Positions 32,885 through 42,794 of a stretch of DNA of 64,000 nucleotides are shown here, piece by piece. How positions within the stretch are numbered: the first letter of the stretch is position 1; each line of letters begins with the position of its first letter. The stretch spans positions 1,012,501 through 1,076,500 of the forward strand of contig CAHIKZ030005642.1 of assembly GCA_903632075.3 (NCBI GenBank). Direction: 5' to 3'. Under the pieces are notes generated by a model. The model made no database searches and was not told the DNA's origin. It saw nothing but the letters and a program-made list of their open reading frames with translations. The DNA comes from Acanthosepion pharaonis (Eukaryota > Mollusca > Cephalopoda > Sepiida > Sepiidae). Both the position numbers and the translations under genes were made by a program.

Positions 32885-33060
32885 GTGTGCCGTATTCTTT
32901 CAGGCAGTAAGTGATCGTAGCTCTCCACAACTTTCTATACCTTGTGGCCTTAAGCAGCGTTTCTCCGTTTGCTAAGCCGACACCCCCCCCCGTCCCGTTC
33001 TCAATTTAAACAAGCTCCATCAGGTAGCACAGTTCTCCGTATTGTCATTCGGAGACAGAT
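32885..33060 (-). pseudogene. LINE 3' end (family 1)
   Basis: Minus strand, one frame: LLKATRYRKLWRATITYCLK then EYGT, equivalent to RDRxxWRAMIAYVLKGHGT at 58.2 kb. Short, 5'-truncated. Confidence 0.6.
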
Positions 33061-33064
33061 GGAT

Positions 33065-34150
33065 TGTCTTCCTCTTGATAACTTCCCAGACGTATTATAA
33101 ATATTTCGAATAATTAAAATCAGGACGGTTGGGGAAAAAAGTCATATGTTGGGTGTGGGTGACATCGTCATGAAAATTCTTTAGCAGTCACTCGTGGGTC
33201 ATACGCGAGGAAGCTGATCCTGCTAGAACACTCAGTCTATTCCCTAAATCCAGAGCTTGACGACTGTGTCCAGCAGCTTAATGTATGCGGTGACATTGAT
33301 ATTCTGTAGGAAGGTAAGTGAAGTGAGATATTTTTCGCTGCTCACGACAGAGACGACTATCACAAACTGTGTGAACCTAGTGTATATCAGCCTTGGTTAC
33401 ATCAATTTGTAATCTTTCCATAAACAATCATTAACTTCTTGTGAAAATTGGTGATGTAATGAATATGCATACACCTGGGTTCCCCGTCACAGTAATTTGA
33501 TTGCCTGGTGTCAGTCATAAATACAGACTGATGTGGAGGTACAGGACGATTCCTATTGTCTTCGCCTATTGCCTACGCCTATTGCCTACCACTACGACGA
33601 GGACCAGTCCATTACGGTTACCTGCTAGATTGTTCTACCCGGTTGCAGTAGTCCAAAACCACTTTGGCTACTTCGAACAAATATATCCCTTTCCAGGAAA
33701 TATCAGTTGGACATTCCCCTTCGCAAAATAGAGAATTCTTTTGCTTTGTATGCGTGTCCAGAGAGGGCAAACATTTTGAAAAAGGATGATAGGTAGGAAA
33801 AGAAAAAATAAATCTACACATCATTTTCTTGTTCTTCCAGGCTTAATAGATTACGCAAAAGGCTACCCACTGAAGGCTACCCACCAGAAGAAAGAGACTC
33901 AACTTCCGAGGTGCTAGGGTGTCAACAAGGCATACCTACCGACTCCACTTCAGGTCTTTAATTTGCTACGTAACAATATATCCCTGAAGCATCCATACAT
34001 ACGGACAAACATGCAAACGCCGGACATATATCCTCACGTATTTATTGAGGACATTTCCCTTCGTTCATTTCATCTTGAGTCTCCAACATCCAAAAATCCC
34101 CAGTTACTAATAATCTTCTTTCTTCAATCAGAAGATGACTTCCATTTTTT
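33065..34150. other. Unassigned sequence
   Basis: No family recognised. A 76-codon frame at 33501-33731 and a splice-acceptor-like CTTGTTCTTCCAG near 33828 are not enough to call an exon. Confidence 0.35.
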
Positions 34151-34159
34151 TTTTTTTCT

Positions 34160-34570
34160 TGTCATACTGGACAATGCGAGTTGCCATGATTGGAATTCGA
34201 AAGTGCACTGGTATAGCGAAAGATGCCTTCCAAAATCTAAGCAATATATCAAGAAACAGGAAAATTTCGTTAGAAACAAAGAACAGAGGGCTGAGCTCTT
34301 ACGTAATATCATTCCTTCTATATTCCAATAAATACTGAACAATTTCCTTGCAGATGAAGGCGAGGCCACAGAAATCAGGCTCTACAGAAGGATGCTGAGA
34401 ATACTATGGGTTGGATATATGAGGAAATACGAAGTTTTAAGGAAAATATAAACAAAAAAGACGCATACTTAGAATCAGTCAATTGAAATTTCTACGAAGT
34501 ATAATAAGAAAAAATGAGTTGGAGAATTTGATACCTGCAGGAGAACGAAAAAGAAAAAAAGGAGAAAATC
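34160..34570 (+). pseudogene. LINE 3' region (family 1)
   Basis: VAMIGIRKCTGIAKDAFQNL, SRNRKISLETKNRGLSSYVI, SFLLYSNKY (the VLLYGSE block), then in other frames RRMLRIL and QLKFLRSIIRKNELENLIPA. The order equals the family thumb and C-terminal tail. Several stops. It begins at a T14 run. Confidence 0.75.
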
Positions 34571-34620
34571 AATCAGAATGATGATAAATGGACCGTGTTA
34601 ATGTTTTTAAGAACATTTAA

Positions 34621-34622
<2 letters not shown>

Positions 34623-34709
<87 letters not shown>

Positions 34710-34822
34710 GGAGAGAGAAATAACAATTATATTAAGAATCTACAGTTCTTTATCATTTATTGATAATGGAACAAATTTAAAGTTCGAAACAGAAATTTCC
34801 GTGTCGCGATGTAAAATATTTT

Positions 34823-34855
<33 letters not shown>
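34623..34855. repeat. (TA)n(GA)n and (TA)n microsatellites
   Basis: (TA)n(GA)n 34623-34706 and (TA)n 34828-34855. Confidence 0.95.
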
Positions 34856-34858
<3 letters not shown>

Positions 34859-35044
34859 GTCGATTAATTTTTGGGATCAAATTTTTAAATTACGAATAAT
34901 CCTTTCTCAGCTAAGGAAGGAATTGCGTCAGAAATTGTCCAAAGTTCATTTCGCTTACGTCAACACACTCATTGGCCATGTCACTATATCCACTTGTTCT
35001 ATACAACTCACCATTTGTCTCTACCTATCCTGATGATGACTTAA

Positions 35045-36450
35045 GAAAGCTGGTTGGTTGGTTGGTTGGTTGACTTTGTTTAGTGCCATATCAACCAATG
35101 TGTTAATTGATTCCCAAATCTAAATATTTTAAACACAATTCTATGGCTTCAACTATATATACATTGAACGCAATTGTATGCTTTCAACTACAGATAAAAT
35201 GTATTGTTGGTCATTTTGCTATAAAATGTACAGGGTGCGATAAGTAAATTGTCGCTATTTTATACTTTTAATTTCGCGCATGCGTGCTACTTATTTTTTA
35301 TTTTGTCGACTGCGCACTATAGTAGGGTCAGTTGGGCACCGTCTGTGAGAAAAAAGAACACTATGACGCAATTCACCCCGCCAGAAATTTGGAAACGGCA
35401 TGCTGTACTGCTTGACATTTATACGGGAAGCTCTAATACGAAGATTTCAGAGTTTGGGGGTATTAATTTAAGGACAGTGCAAAGGGTTCGGAAAGAGTTG
35501 GATGAGTTTAATAGTGATTACGATGGTGTTTCGAGTGATCACTAGTGATGGCTACGTTATGGCTCCATTTATTTTCCCACAGAGCCTTAGACTCAACACG
35601 GAGGCCTACATCAAGTGCCTTGAAGAGGTAGTGCTGCCCTGGGTCAAGAAGGTGGCTGCTGGAAGAACTTATATCTGGCAACAGGACTCTGCACCATGTC
35701 ACACAAGTAGGAGAATCCAATCATGGCTGTCAGACAATTTCTGCAACCACATCACCCCTTACATCTGGCCACCTAACTTTCCAGACTGCAAATCTCTTGA
35801 TTATTGTGTGGAGTGCAGCTGAGTGAGAGACCAACAAAACTTCTTGTAAGACCAAAGAGAAACTGAAGGCAAGGATTATGGTAGCATTCATTAATTTAAA
35901 TAAGTAGACCATCCAGAAGAGTTGCAGGAGATTCTGAAGTCGTCTGGAGGCCATGGTTGAAACCAATGGCGATTTCATTAAATAAATTTACTCTTTAGTA
36001 TTTCAAGATATTTTTGTTTAAATTTGGGAAATATATCCATTAATGTCGGTGTTATTTTAATTTCTGCGTTATTTAGACGACAGTTTAACCATCGCACCTT
36101 GTATGTTTTGTAATTCTACTATAAAATGTATGGTTGGTCATTTTGCTATAAAATATATTGTTGGTAATTTGACTATAAAATTTATTGTTGGTCACTTTAC
36201 TACAAATATGTATTGATGGTCATTTTTTTATATGAAAATGTATTTCTGGTATATCCACCATAAAAATGTATTTTTGGACTTTCATAGTGTTTTGTTTTTT
36301 GTTGAAGGGTCACTATTTGTAAACAGCTGGTTCCCTGACAGGTGCTATCACCTGGAAAAAACTGCAATTAAGAGGTGATTCCACGCGCCTTAAAACATCG
36401 AATTTTCTAATCAGAGACCTTGCTGACAGGTGTAGTTTATCGTCACACCC
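35045..36450 (+). repeat. Minisatellite-bearing interspersed repeat, interrupted by mariner D
   Basis: Head GACTTTGTTTAGTGCCATAT and TGTATGCTTTCAACTACAGA; array units such as ATAAAATGTATTGTTGGTCA on both sides of the mariner (35196-35230 and 36104-36250); then the tail (36270-36450) with CTTTCATAGTGTTTTG and GTTTATCGTCACACCCAGGA. Confidence 0.75.
35231..36101 (+). pseudogene. mariner transposase remnant D (complete ends, internal deletion)
   Basis: Inverted repeats CAGGGTGCGATAAGTAAATT and its inverse (ending ATCGCACCTTG) are flanked by TA at 35229-35230 and 36102-36103. Translation gives MTQFTPPEIWKRHAVLLDIY, LRTVQRVRKELDEFNSDYDG, then directly VFRVITSDGYVMAPFIFP, LNTEAYIKCLEEVVLPWVKK, YIWQQDSAPCHTSRRIQSWL and SDNFCNHITPYIWPPNFPDC. 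The first catalytic-aspartate region is deleted. It lies inside the minisatellite of another repeat. Confidence 0.9.
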
Positions 36451-36577
36451 AGGACTAACTTAAGAAAGTCGAAACCTTCGACTATATTTCTTCCGAAATT
36501 TATAACGAAATTTCCTCCTTATCCGAGAAGGATTATTCGTAGTTTGGCTAAGTCGATCAATAAAATTCATGAACCCA

Positions 36578-36578
<1 letters not shown>

Positions 36579-36646
<68 letters not shown>
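36579..36646. repeat. (TA)n(GT)n microsatellite
   Basis: TA then GT. Confidence 0.95.
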
Positions 36647-36647
<1 letters not shown>

Positions 36648-36689
36648 TAATATTCATAATTAAGTAATTCATCGAGTCTAGAAGAATCT

Positions 36690-36860
36690 TCAACCGAATG
36701 CAGAAAACACTGTACGGCCATTTCGTCCTATTTTGGGACTCATCAGCAGTGCGCATCCACTACTGAGAATCGAACCCTGACCATTATGATACGACGAAAG
36801 CGTCATTTTCACTGGATCAACGGTCACGAAGAGGTAACTAATTAGACTCGATATAGCGCA
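36690..36860 (-). mobile_element. SINE-like element with pol III B-box and hammerhead
   Basis: Minus strand: GTTGATCCAGTGAAAATGAC (possible A-box region), B-box GGTTCGATTCT at 36766-36776, then a full hammerhead. The order (tRNA-like promoter, then hammerhead) is that of the hammerhead-bearing SINE-like Sm-alpha repeats of schistosomes. Confidence 0.6.
36708..36751 (-). ncRNA. Hammerhead ribozyme, canonical core
   Basis: Minus strand: stem I CACTG (36747-36751) pairs perfectly with CAGTG (36708-36712); core CTGATGA (36740-36746); stem II GTCC/GGAC-type with loop AAAATA; GAAA (36721-36724); short self-complementary stem III ATGGCCGT; cleavage triplet GTA. Every invariant base is present. The CTGATGAGTCC...GGACGAAA block is that of schistosome Sm-alpha hammerheads. 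Confidence 0.82.
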
Positions 36861-36899
36861 GCTCTTCACAAATTCTGTCGTGTAACTCATTCAAATTTA

Positions 36900-37560
36900 C
36901 TTAGTCCAACGGCCTGTGACCCCCACGGGTCACGTCTTCTATCCCCAAGTCACTCCATCCAGAGCATTAAAAGCCGATTCAAGCAAGGATATACAAGAGA
37001 TAGAAATTATTAGGGGGGTTAAATAATCATAATTATATATATATATATAGTAATAAAATATTTTACAGTCTTATTTAACACCCTGTGTTTTTGACAGTTG
37101 AAATACAAACATGATATAATGTTGGATTATTTGTCGGCAATTGGAGACAGTATGTGTGAGATCATTAACTGGATAGAAACGTGTTGAAAACCCTACCCAG
37201 TTTAAATATATCACTGACTGCGCGAGAGGTGTTCCATCATTTCGTAACAGTTGTAGGTCTTAAAAAAGAAATTATTCGTTTTTTACACCTGCTTCGGACA
37301 AGAGTTTAATTATCGTTTTTTAAGACATAATTTTTTTAAAAATTGTTCTCCATTCATTCCGGAAATGGTCGAAGGGTGCTAAATAGTTATTATGTTTCAC
37401 ACGCCTACTGTTAAATATTTCACCCTACGGTGTTTTCCTATAACATGATGTTCAGGAGACGAGTTTCTCAAACCGATTACTACTTTGATGAAATCTATCC
37501 TCTTTGTATCTCCATGAATATATGAAAGCTGAGCGTAGTAAATATTTACTAATTATCAAA
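36900..37560. other. Unassigned sequence
   Basis: Includes a perfect small hairpin GTGACCC-CCAC-GGGTCAC near 36917; otherwise nothing recognised. Confidence 0.4.
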
Positions 37561-37564
37561 ATTA

Positions 37565-37812
37565 TTTACTGTTGAATTCGTTAAATGTAACCGCCTCTTC
37601 TACGCCAACATCTTCTTTCACACTTCCTGACAGTGGAACTCCCTTCCTCTTACTTGCTTCCTGATAGCTATAATCTTCAAATAATCCTCATCGTCCTTCT
37701 CTATATCCTTTCCACAAACACCTCTCTTTACTCTTGTTCTCACTCTCTGTAACCCCTTGTGTGCTAGTGGTACTCCCGCCTTGCTTGGGGTGAAATGATT
37801 AAAAAAAAAACA
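37565..37812 (+). pseudogene. Jockey-like LINE 3' end (family 2)
   Basis: Degenerate NSLP-type block (CAGTGGAACTCCCTTCCTCT), then the family 3' tail ACCCCTTGTGTGCTAGTGGT and GCCTTGCTTGGGGTGAAATG with an A10 run. It is only about 75-80% like the LINE beside arm 1, although the adjoining duplicated sequence is almost identical. Confidence 0.75.
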
Positions 37813-38480
37813 TTTTATAGAATATGGACTGTTTTGAAATGAGTTTCTATTTTGACAAAATATGTATATACTGTATGGAAAGAGATGAATATAATTGCTA
37901 ACATTTATTTACTGGTATTTTTTTCGTGTTGGCCCCCAAATTCAATCCATATTTTACTCTTGGGGAACGCCATGGAAGGCTATAGAATGGATTAATTTAA
38001 CAATAAAGAAACTAAGATCCGTAGTGGGCAGAATAACAATGGATCAGGGCCTGTGATTACGAAAGATCTCATAAGTCATCCGGTTTGTGTTGCCAAATAT
38101 CTTTTTCTCGGTCGTGGCGCACATTAAAATTACAATTTGAACGTACTTGAGACGTTAAACCTCTAATCTGTTTAACGTCTGTTGCTTCCATTGATTTCAA
38201 ATCTACAGGTCATGAGACATTTATGAAAATTAATTTCTTAATTGTTGCTTCTTCCCTTAGTTTAAACTTAACGTAGGTCATATTCGACTGGTTGATCTAG
38301 GTAAAGCCCATAAAAACTTATAATCACCCCCTCTTTTCTTTTTCTATTTTTTTCGTAAAAAAATTTTGTTATTTTGTTTTTAAATCTGAATAAATCGTTC
38401 AGTAATTTACAATCGCCCGATGAGATGCATTTGATACGCATCGAAACACGACTGCAATTTATAGCGATTTTGACATGTTT
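37800..38480 (+). repeat. Inverted duplication, arm 2
   Basis: Reverse complement of 28889-29560. Continues past the hammerhead into TGACATGTTTTTTATGTAAT, sequence also seen at 63.03 and 63.4 kb, so this copy keeps the real 3' context of the PLE-type element. Confidence 0.88.
38411..38469 (+). ncRNA. Hammerhead ribozyme motif with near-canonical core
   Basis: Stem I AATCGC (38411-38416) and GCGATT (38464-38469), perfect; core CCGATGA (one change, T to C at position 4); stem II GATGC/GCATC; GAAA (38443-38446); stem III ACAC is mutated on its 3' side here, but the relative at 63.39 kb reads GTGTA there, restoring ACAC/GTGT. Position 4 change probably weakens it. Confidence 0.6.
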
Positions 38481-38484
38481 TTTA

Positions 38485-38880
38485 TGTAATATCCAATACA
38501 TTGCGTTGGATGCGTTGGCAAGCCATAGAATCTAAATGTCTTAGGATGATATTCTATTAATACACGTTGACCATGTTTTCTTTTTAATTCTTATAAGATT
38601 CTGTCAATGAATTTTACGTTCTTTAATTATTTTTAAACGGTAGTACCGTTGAATGAAGATATTTTTTAAGCTCTGGCATCAACAATCAAACCATTTCCTC
38701 AGACAAAGGAGGTGGCGTTATGATTATGAATGTTAGTGCTTGCAAAGAACAAAAGGAATCCCTGTTAAATGGTGCTAGTTTCCATGAAAAAAAAATGAAC
38801 ACACAATCAATAATGCGACATAAAAAGAAATTCAACCATTTATTGAAAATCTTATAATCTATGACAACAAAACATGGTCG
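38485..38880. other. Unassigned sequence
   Basis: Nothing recognised. Confidence 0.4.
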
Positions 38881-38883
38881 CAG

Positions 38884-38884
<1 letters not shown>

Positions 38885-38940
<56 letters not shown>
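38885..38940. repeat. (TA)n microsatellite
   Basis: Uninterrupted TA. Confidence 0.95.
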
Positions 38941-38942
<2 letters not shown>

Positions 38943-39225
38943 GGAGAAAAAAAACTACTAAGTCATATCACTCTATTAATTGAACTATGTACTTAGTTCA
39001 TGTCACGTTAACTGGAAAACACTTACAACAGAAGAATTCGTGGATTTACCAAATTACAAAATTCATATAAAAAAATTCTCACTTGAAATATTTGAACTTT
39101 AGCGTTGCGACTTACACGTTCCAATATTATATAACCGTTAATAAATAACACATTCTTAAAAAAACATCTTTTGGTCTAAAACATTTATTTCGTCTTCGAG
39201 TTTTGATTTTAAAAGAAAAAAATTA

Positions 39226-39268
39226 CAGCCTGATGATGAGGACATGAAGTTCTTGAAAGTACTTGCTG
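39226..39268 (+). ncRNA. Hammerhead ribozyme candidate, canonical core
   Basis: Stem I CAGC (39226-39229) and GCTG (39265-39268); core CTGATGA (39230-39236); stem II GAGGAC/GTTCTT with G-T pairs and loop ATGAA, preceded by an extra T; GAAA (39255-39258); self-complementary AGTACT; cleavage after CTT. Stem III is too short for a monomer and would need a dimer. Confidence 0.5.
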
Positions 39269-39401
39269 CTCTAAAAAATACACCATATCCATCTGACAAC
39301 AATTTTATACATAAGGATCGCATCATTAAGTCTGTTAGCGAAGAGTTTTCGCCATTAATTGCATTAATATTGCTGATTCAATGTATGATTATCTCTTTAT
39401 A

Positions 39402-39408
<7 letters not shown>

Positions 39409-39459
<51 letters not shown>
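39409..39459. repeat. (TA)n microsatellite
   Basis: Uninterrupted TA. Confidence 0.95.
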
Positions 39460-39462
<3 letters not shown>

Positions 39463-39560
39463 AAGACAATATTAATAAAAGATAAGACAAGAGGGAAACC
39501 TTTTATGCTAACGCGTTTCGTTCCTTGAATTTCTAGGCAAGAGTAGAAATTTTATTTAGT
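39460..39560 (-). mobile_element. PLE-type terminal fragment
   Basis: Minus strand: TTGCCTAGAAATTCAAGGAA then CGAAACGCGTTAGC, ending 50 bp before (TA)n. Same layout as the 4.3 and 42.8 kb motifs. Confidence 0.45.
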
Positions 39561-39935
39561 AACCTGTATTTATACAAAGAAGTCACGTGGAGAAAAATAA
39601 GGTTAAGTTTTCAAATTCTGAATTAGAGAACATTCTAAAATACTTTAAAATCTTAAAGTAAAGGAATGTTAAACTGTGGACGACACAATCTTATGCAACT
39701 TGCAGGTATATTGAACGAAAGTTAGTTAATGTTGTTGTTATTGTTTTTTTTTTTATAAAAAGTAGACAATTTATATTAGATCTAAGCTAATACAATACAA
39801 AACTGGGTTATCGTTTTGTATTTACACCTACGACATTTGCTAAAACTTAATCGCATATTAGAAAAAATGATCAATAATGCTAAGAGACATAAAATGCCTT
39901 TCTTTTTAATAAGATATATACATACATACGAAAAA

Positions 39936-39988
<53 letters not shown>

Positions 39989-40000
39989 TGTGTGTGTGTG
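39936..40000. repeat. (TA)n(GT)n microsatellite
   Basis: TA then GT. Confidence 0.95.
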
Positions 40001-40164
40001 CACATTTCACTATCTGAATGGAAGCCTTACTAATAAAAACAAACAAACCAACACTTAATAATATTAACTTTGAACATGGGCATAATGTCTTGACCGTGTT
40101 TTGAAACAAAAAAAAATGAAAACATTTTATAAAGCATACATACAACAAACTATTTCTTAAAATA

Positions 40165-40210
40165 TAATCCTTGAAAATGGCTAAATGTATAGCCGAAAGC
40201 GCTCGGATAA
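40165..40210 (+). ncRNA. Variant hammerhead-like motif (TTGAAAA class)
   Basis: Stem I ATCC/GGAT; core TTGAAAA (40171-40177) with an extra T; stem II GGCTA/TAGCC; GAAA (40195-40198); self-complementary AGCGCT; site CTC. Partner of the inverted copy at 40520. Confidence 0.45.
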
Positions 40211-40365
40211 AAAGAACATTCGGACAGTTTTTATATAATTTATCATCCGATACGAAAAAATAAATTATTAGATCGCATGATAAATTGTATAAAAAACTAA
40301 ATAAAAGCACCTTGTCTGTCCTTTTCAGTGAAATGTGCATGAAAAAAGGATTGCTGCCTAAATAC

Positions 40366-40367
<2 letters not shown>

Positions 40368-40397
<30 letters not shown>
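40368..40397. repeat. (TA)n microsatellite
   Basis: TA array between the two inverted variant motifs. Confidence 0.95.
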
Positions 40398-40400
<3 letters not shown>

Positions 40401-40519
40401 ATTTGGGAAGCAAATGATAAGGCACTGCAATTGAGCGTTTTATTTATTTTTTTCATTTGTTCGTACAAGTGTTTTCTTTTGTGGACACAAAGTGTGTAAA
40501 AACAGTCCAAAAGCTTTGC

Positions 40520-40566
40520 ATATCCGATCTCTTTCGGCTATTCTTCTAGCCATTATCAAGGACGAT
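40520..40566 (-). ncRNA. Variant hammerhead-like motif (TTGATAA class)
   Basis: Minus strand: stem I GTCC/GGAT with one G-T pair; core TTGATAA (40553-40559), extra T; stem II GGCTA/TAGCC with loop GAAGAA; GAAA (40532-40535); AGAGAT; site ATC. Downstream CGGATATG and CTGTTTTTA match the plus copy at 40.2 kb. Confidence 0.48.
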
Positions 40567-40569
40567 TTT

Positions 40570-41120
40570 TATTTTTATTTCTAACTGAATGTGTCGGATG
40601 TTTTATGTAAGTATCTGTTTAAATGAGTCCTACTTGAGTTATGGTCAGATGGGTGTAACGTGAGTCATCTAGATAGCCATGTAGTGGTTTGCCCAATATT
40701 TAAACACACACGAAAACCTATCAAACCCCATCCACAACATACATGCATTAAATACAAGTATAATAGCCTCATCTATATGAAAAAAGAAAATGGAAGCACT
40801 AATAATAAAAAAGAAAAAGCCAACAGGCAATAATATTAGCTATGAACACGGCCACGGCGTGCTGACCGTGTTTAGAAAATAAAACATTCCTCTAACTTCA
40901 GATACATCCAAAACAAATGTACGTAAAACTCGTTTCACCAATTAAAGCCAAACAACACAAAAATAAAAATACCACAATTTTATTCTTTCTTTATATGTGA
41001 GTCTCTGATCTCGTTTTAATAAAAGTGAAACATGTTAGAATTATAAACTGTTTCCTGTTTGTTTTTTAGCTTATAATTCTGTCGGATTCCGATCTACATT
41101 TGATATCTCTGTTTGATTCC
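40570..41120. other. Unassigned sequence
   Basis: GAACACGGCCACGGCGTGCT and the stretch after it echo 40.07-40.1 kb; no family named. Confidence 0.4.
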
Positions 41121-41123
41121 TAT

Positions 41124-41151
41124 TCACACACACACAAACACACACACACAA

Positions 41152-41187
<36 letters not shown>
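41124..41187. repeat. (CA)n(TA)n microsatellite
   Basis: CA with AAAC interruptions, then TA. Confidence 0.95.
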
Positions 41188-41188
<1 letters not shown>

Positions 41189-41284
41189 GAAAGAGAGAGA
41201 GAAAATTAGAACAAAATTGAAGACATGTGACAGTGAAAAAGCTTTTTTTTATTAATGCACGCGTTGTCAATGAAAAGCTTTACC

Positions 41285-41448
41285 ACTGTTAAAAGTGAAC
41301 ATTGAAGTCAAAACACTCAGAGGCGACAGGCTGTTTCATGTTGGACGCAATCGTCAATGTTCACTTTTATATTTATATTTACATATGCTCTATCTCTGAT
41401 ATTGAGCAATTTATCCCATAAATATAGCCCACCTTAAAACTATATTTC

Positions 41449-41450
<2 letters not shown>
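41285..41450 (-). mobile_element. PLE-type terminal fragment with decayed hammerhead
   Basis: Minus strand: motif CTCAATATCAGAGATAGAGC, then at 41320-41360 TTGACGA, GAAA, ACAGCCTGTCGCC. Core position 3 is T while position 8 is G, so the 3-8 pair is lost; likely inactive. The (TA)n array at 41451-41495 abuts it. Confidence 0.5.

Positions 41451-41495
<45 letters not shown>
41451..41495. repeat. (TA)n microsatellite
   Basis: Abuts the PLE-type fragment. Confidence 0.95.
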
Positions 41496-41499
<4 letters not shown>

Positions 41500-41665
41500 A
41501 CGTCAACAAAATGTCTACTACATTGAGTGTGGGAATTTATCTAACTCTATATATTTGATTCAGATTATTTTTAGCTCGCAAATAAGTGGATAGTAATTTT
41601 GAAGTGCATTTTACTTGAAAAATATCAGAATCTGAATTATTATTACCTTTTAGCAGCACTGTTAA

Positions 41666-41670
<5 letters not shown>

Positions 41671-41720
<50 letters not shown>
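41671..41720. repeat. (TA)n microsatellite
   Basis: Uninterrupted TA. Confidence 0.95.
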
Positions 41721-41722
<2 letters not shown>

Positions 41723-41885
41723 TGGTGAATTATCGACTTATACTTGACCTTGTCCCCTGGCCTAGATAGAAAGCACCAAAACATGTGCACCACATTAAGT
41801 AACTTATCAGGCGAAATGCAGTCCTTTTACATTTATAACATATTTTTTCTTTCAGGCCACTTCTCCATTTCCGTCATTTCTCATC

Positions 41886-41887
<2 letters not shown>

Positions 41888-41924
<37 letters not shown>

Positions 41925-42538
41925 TCATCTTCTCTCTTTCTTTCTCTCTCTACACTTGTCTTCATTTCTTTTCCATCTTCTCTCTTATCTTCTTTTGCTC
42001 TCTAAAATGGTCTTTATTTCTTTTTCATCATCCTTCTCATCTTCTCTCTCTCAACACTTGTACGCTTGTCTTCATTTCTTTTTTATCTTCTCTCTCATCT
42101 CTTCTCTCTCTCTCTCTCTCCCTCTCTCTTTACACTTCTCTTTATTCCTCTTCCATCTTCTCTCTCGTCTTCTTTCTCTGTCTCTATCTACACTTGTCTT
42201 TATATTTTTCTATCTACTCTCTCTACACTTGATTTATTTCTTTTGCAACTTCCCTCTCATCTTCTCTCTCTCTCTCTCTCTCTCTACACGTGTCTTCATT
42301 TCTTTTCTATCTTCTCTCTCATCACCTATCTCTCTACACTTCTCTTTATTTTTCCATCCTCTCTCTCTCTCTCTTTATCTCTCTCTCTACATTATTACTT
42401 TGTTTCCTTCCAATCTTCTCTCTCATCTCCTCTTTTTCTACATTTGTCTTCATTTTTTATCTATTCTCTCTCTCTCCCCACTTGTCTTTCTTTATTTTTA
42501 TTTTTCTCTTTCATCTTCTCTCTCTCTCTCTTTCTCTA

Positions 42539-42597
<59 letters not shown>

Positions 42598-42598
42598 C
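41888..42598. repeat. Polypyrimidine (CT)n block ending in (TATC)n
   Basis: About 650 bp of CTCTCT with a recurring unit of roughly 60-80 bp (ACACTTGTCTTCATTTCTTT ... CATCTTCTCTCTC), then (TATC)n at 42553-42598. Open frames of 120-240 codons here are low-complexity artefacts. Confidence 0.92.
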
Positions 42599-42599
42599 T

Positions 42600-42665
42600 T
42601 TCCACCTTATCTTTATTGCCATGTTTACGACGTTTCGGCCGGTGTGCGCTCCAGCCTTTAGGTAA
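42600..42665 (-). mobile_element. PLE-type fragment
   Basis: TGTTTACGACGTTTCGGCCG and GCTCCAGCCTTTAGGTAATT, a diverged form of the 18.1 kb arm. Confidence 0.5.
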
Positions 42666-42794
42666 TTGAAATTATAATTATAATTACAATACCTCATATC
42701 ATAAACACACACATACATATATATATATATATATCATATTATGTTATATTATATTATATTATAAAAAAAATGACAATTGAAAAAAATCTTAGTT

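Noticed and set aside
33501..33840. Possible exon with acceptor-like CTTGTTCTTCCAG
   Set aside because: No conserved domain, and the site is easily met by chance in T-rich sequence.
35028..35055. CTGATGATGACTTAAGAAAGC as a hammerhead core
   Set aside because: No stem II beyond TTAA and no pairing flanks.
41744..42669. Plus-strand open frames of 120-240 codons rich in S, L, F
   Set aside because: They lie in a CT-rich low-complexity block and overlap in all three frames.
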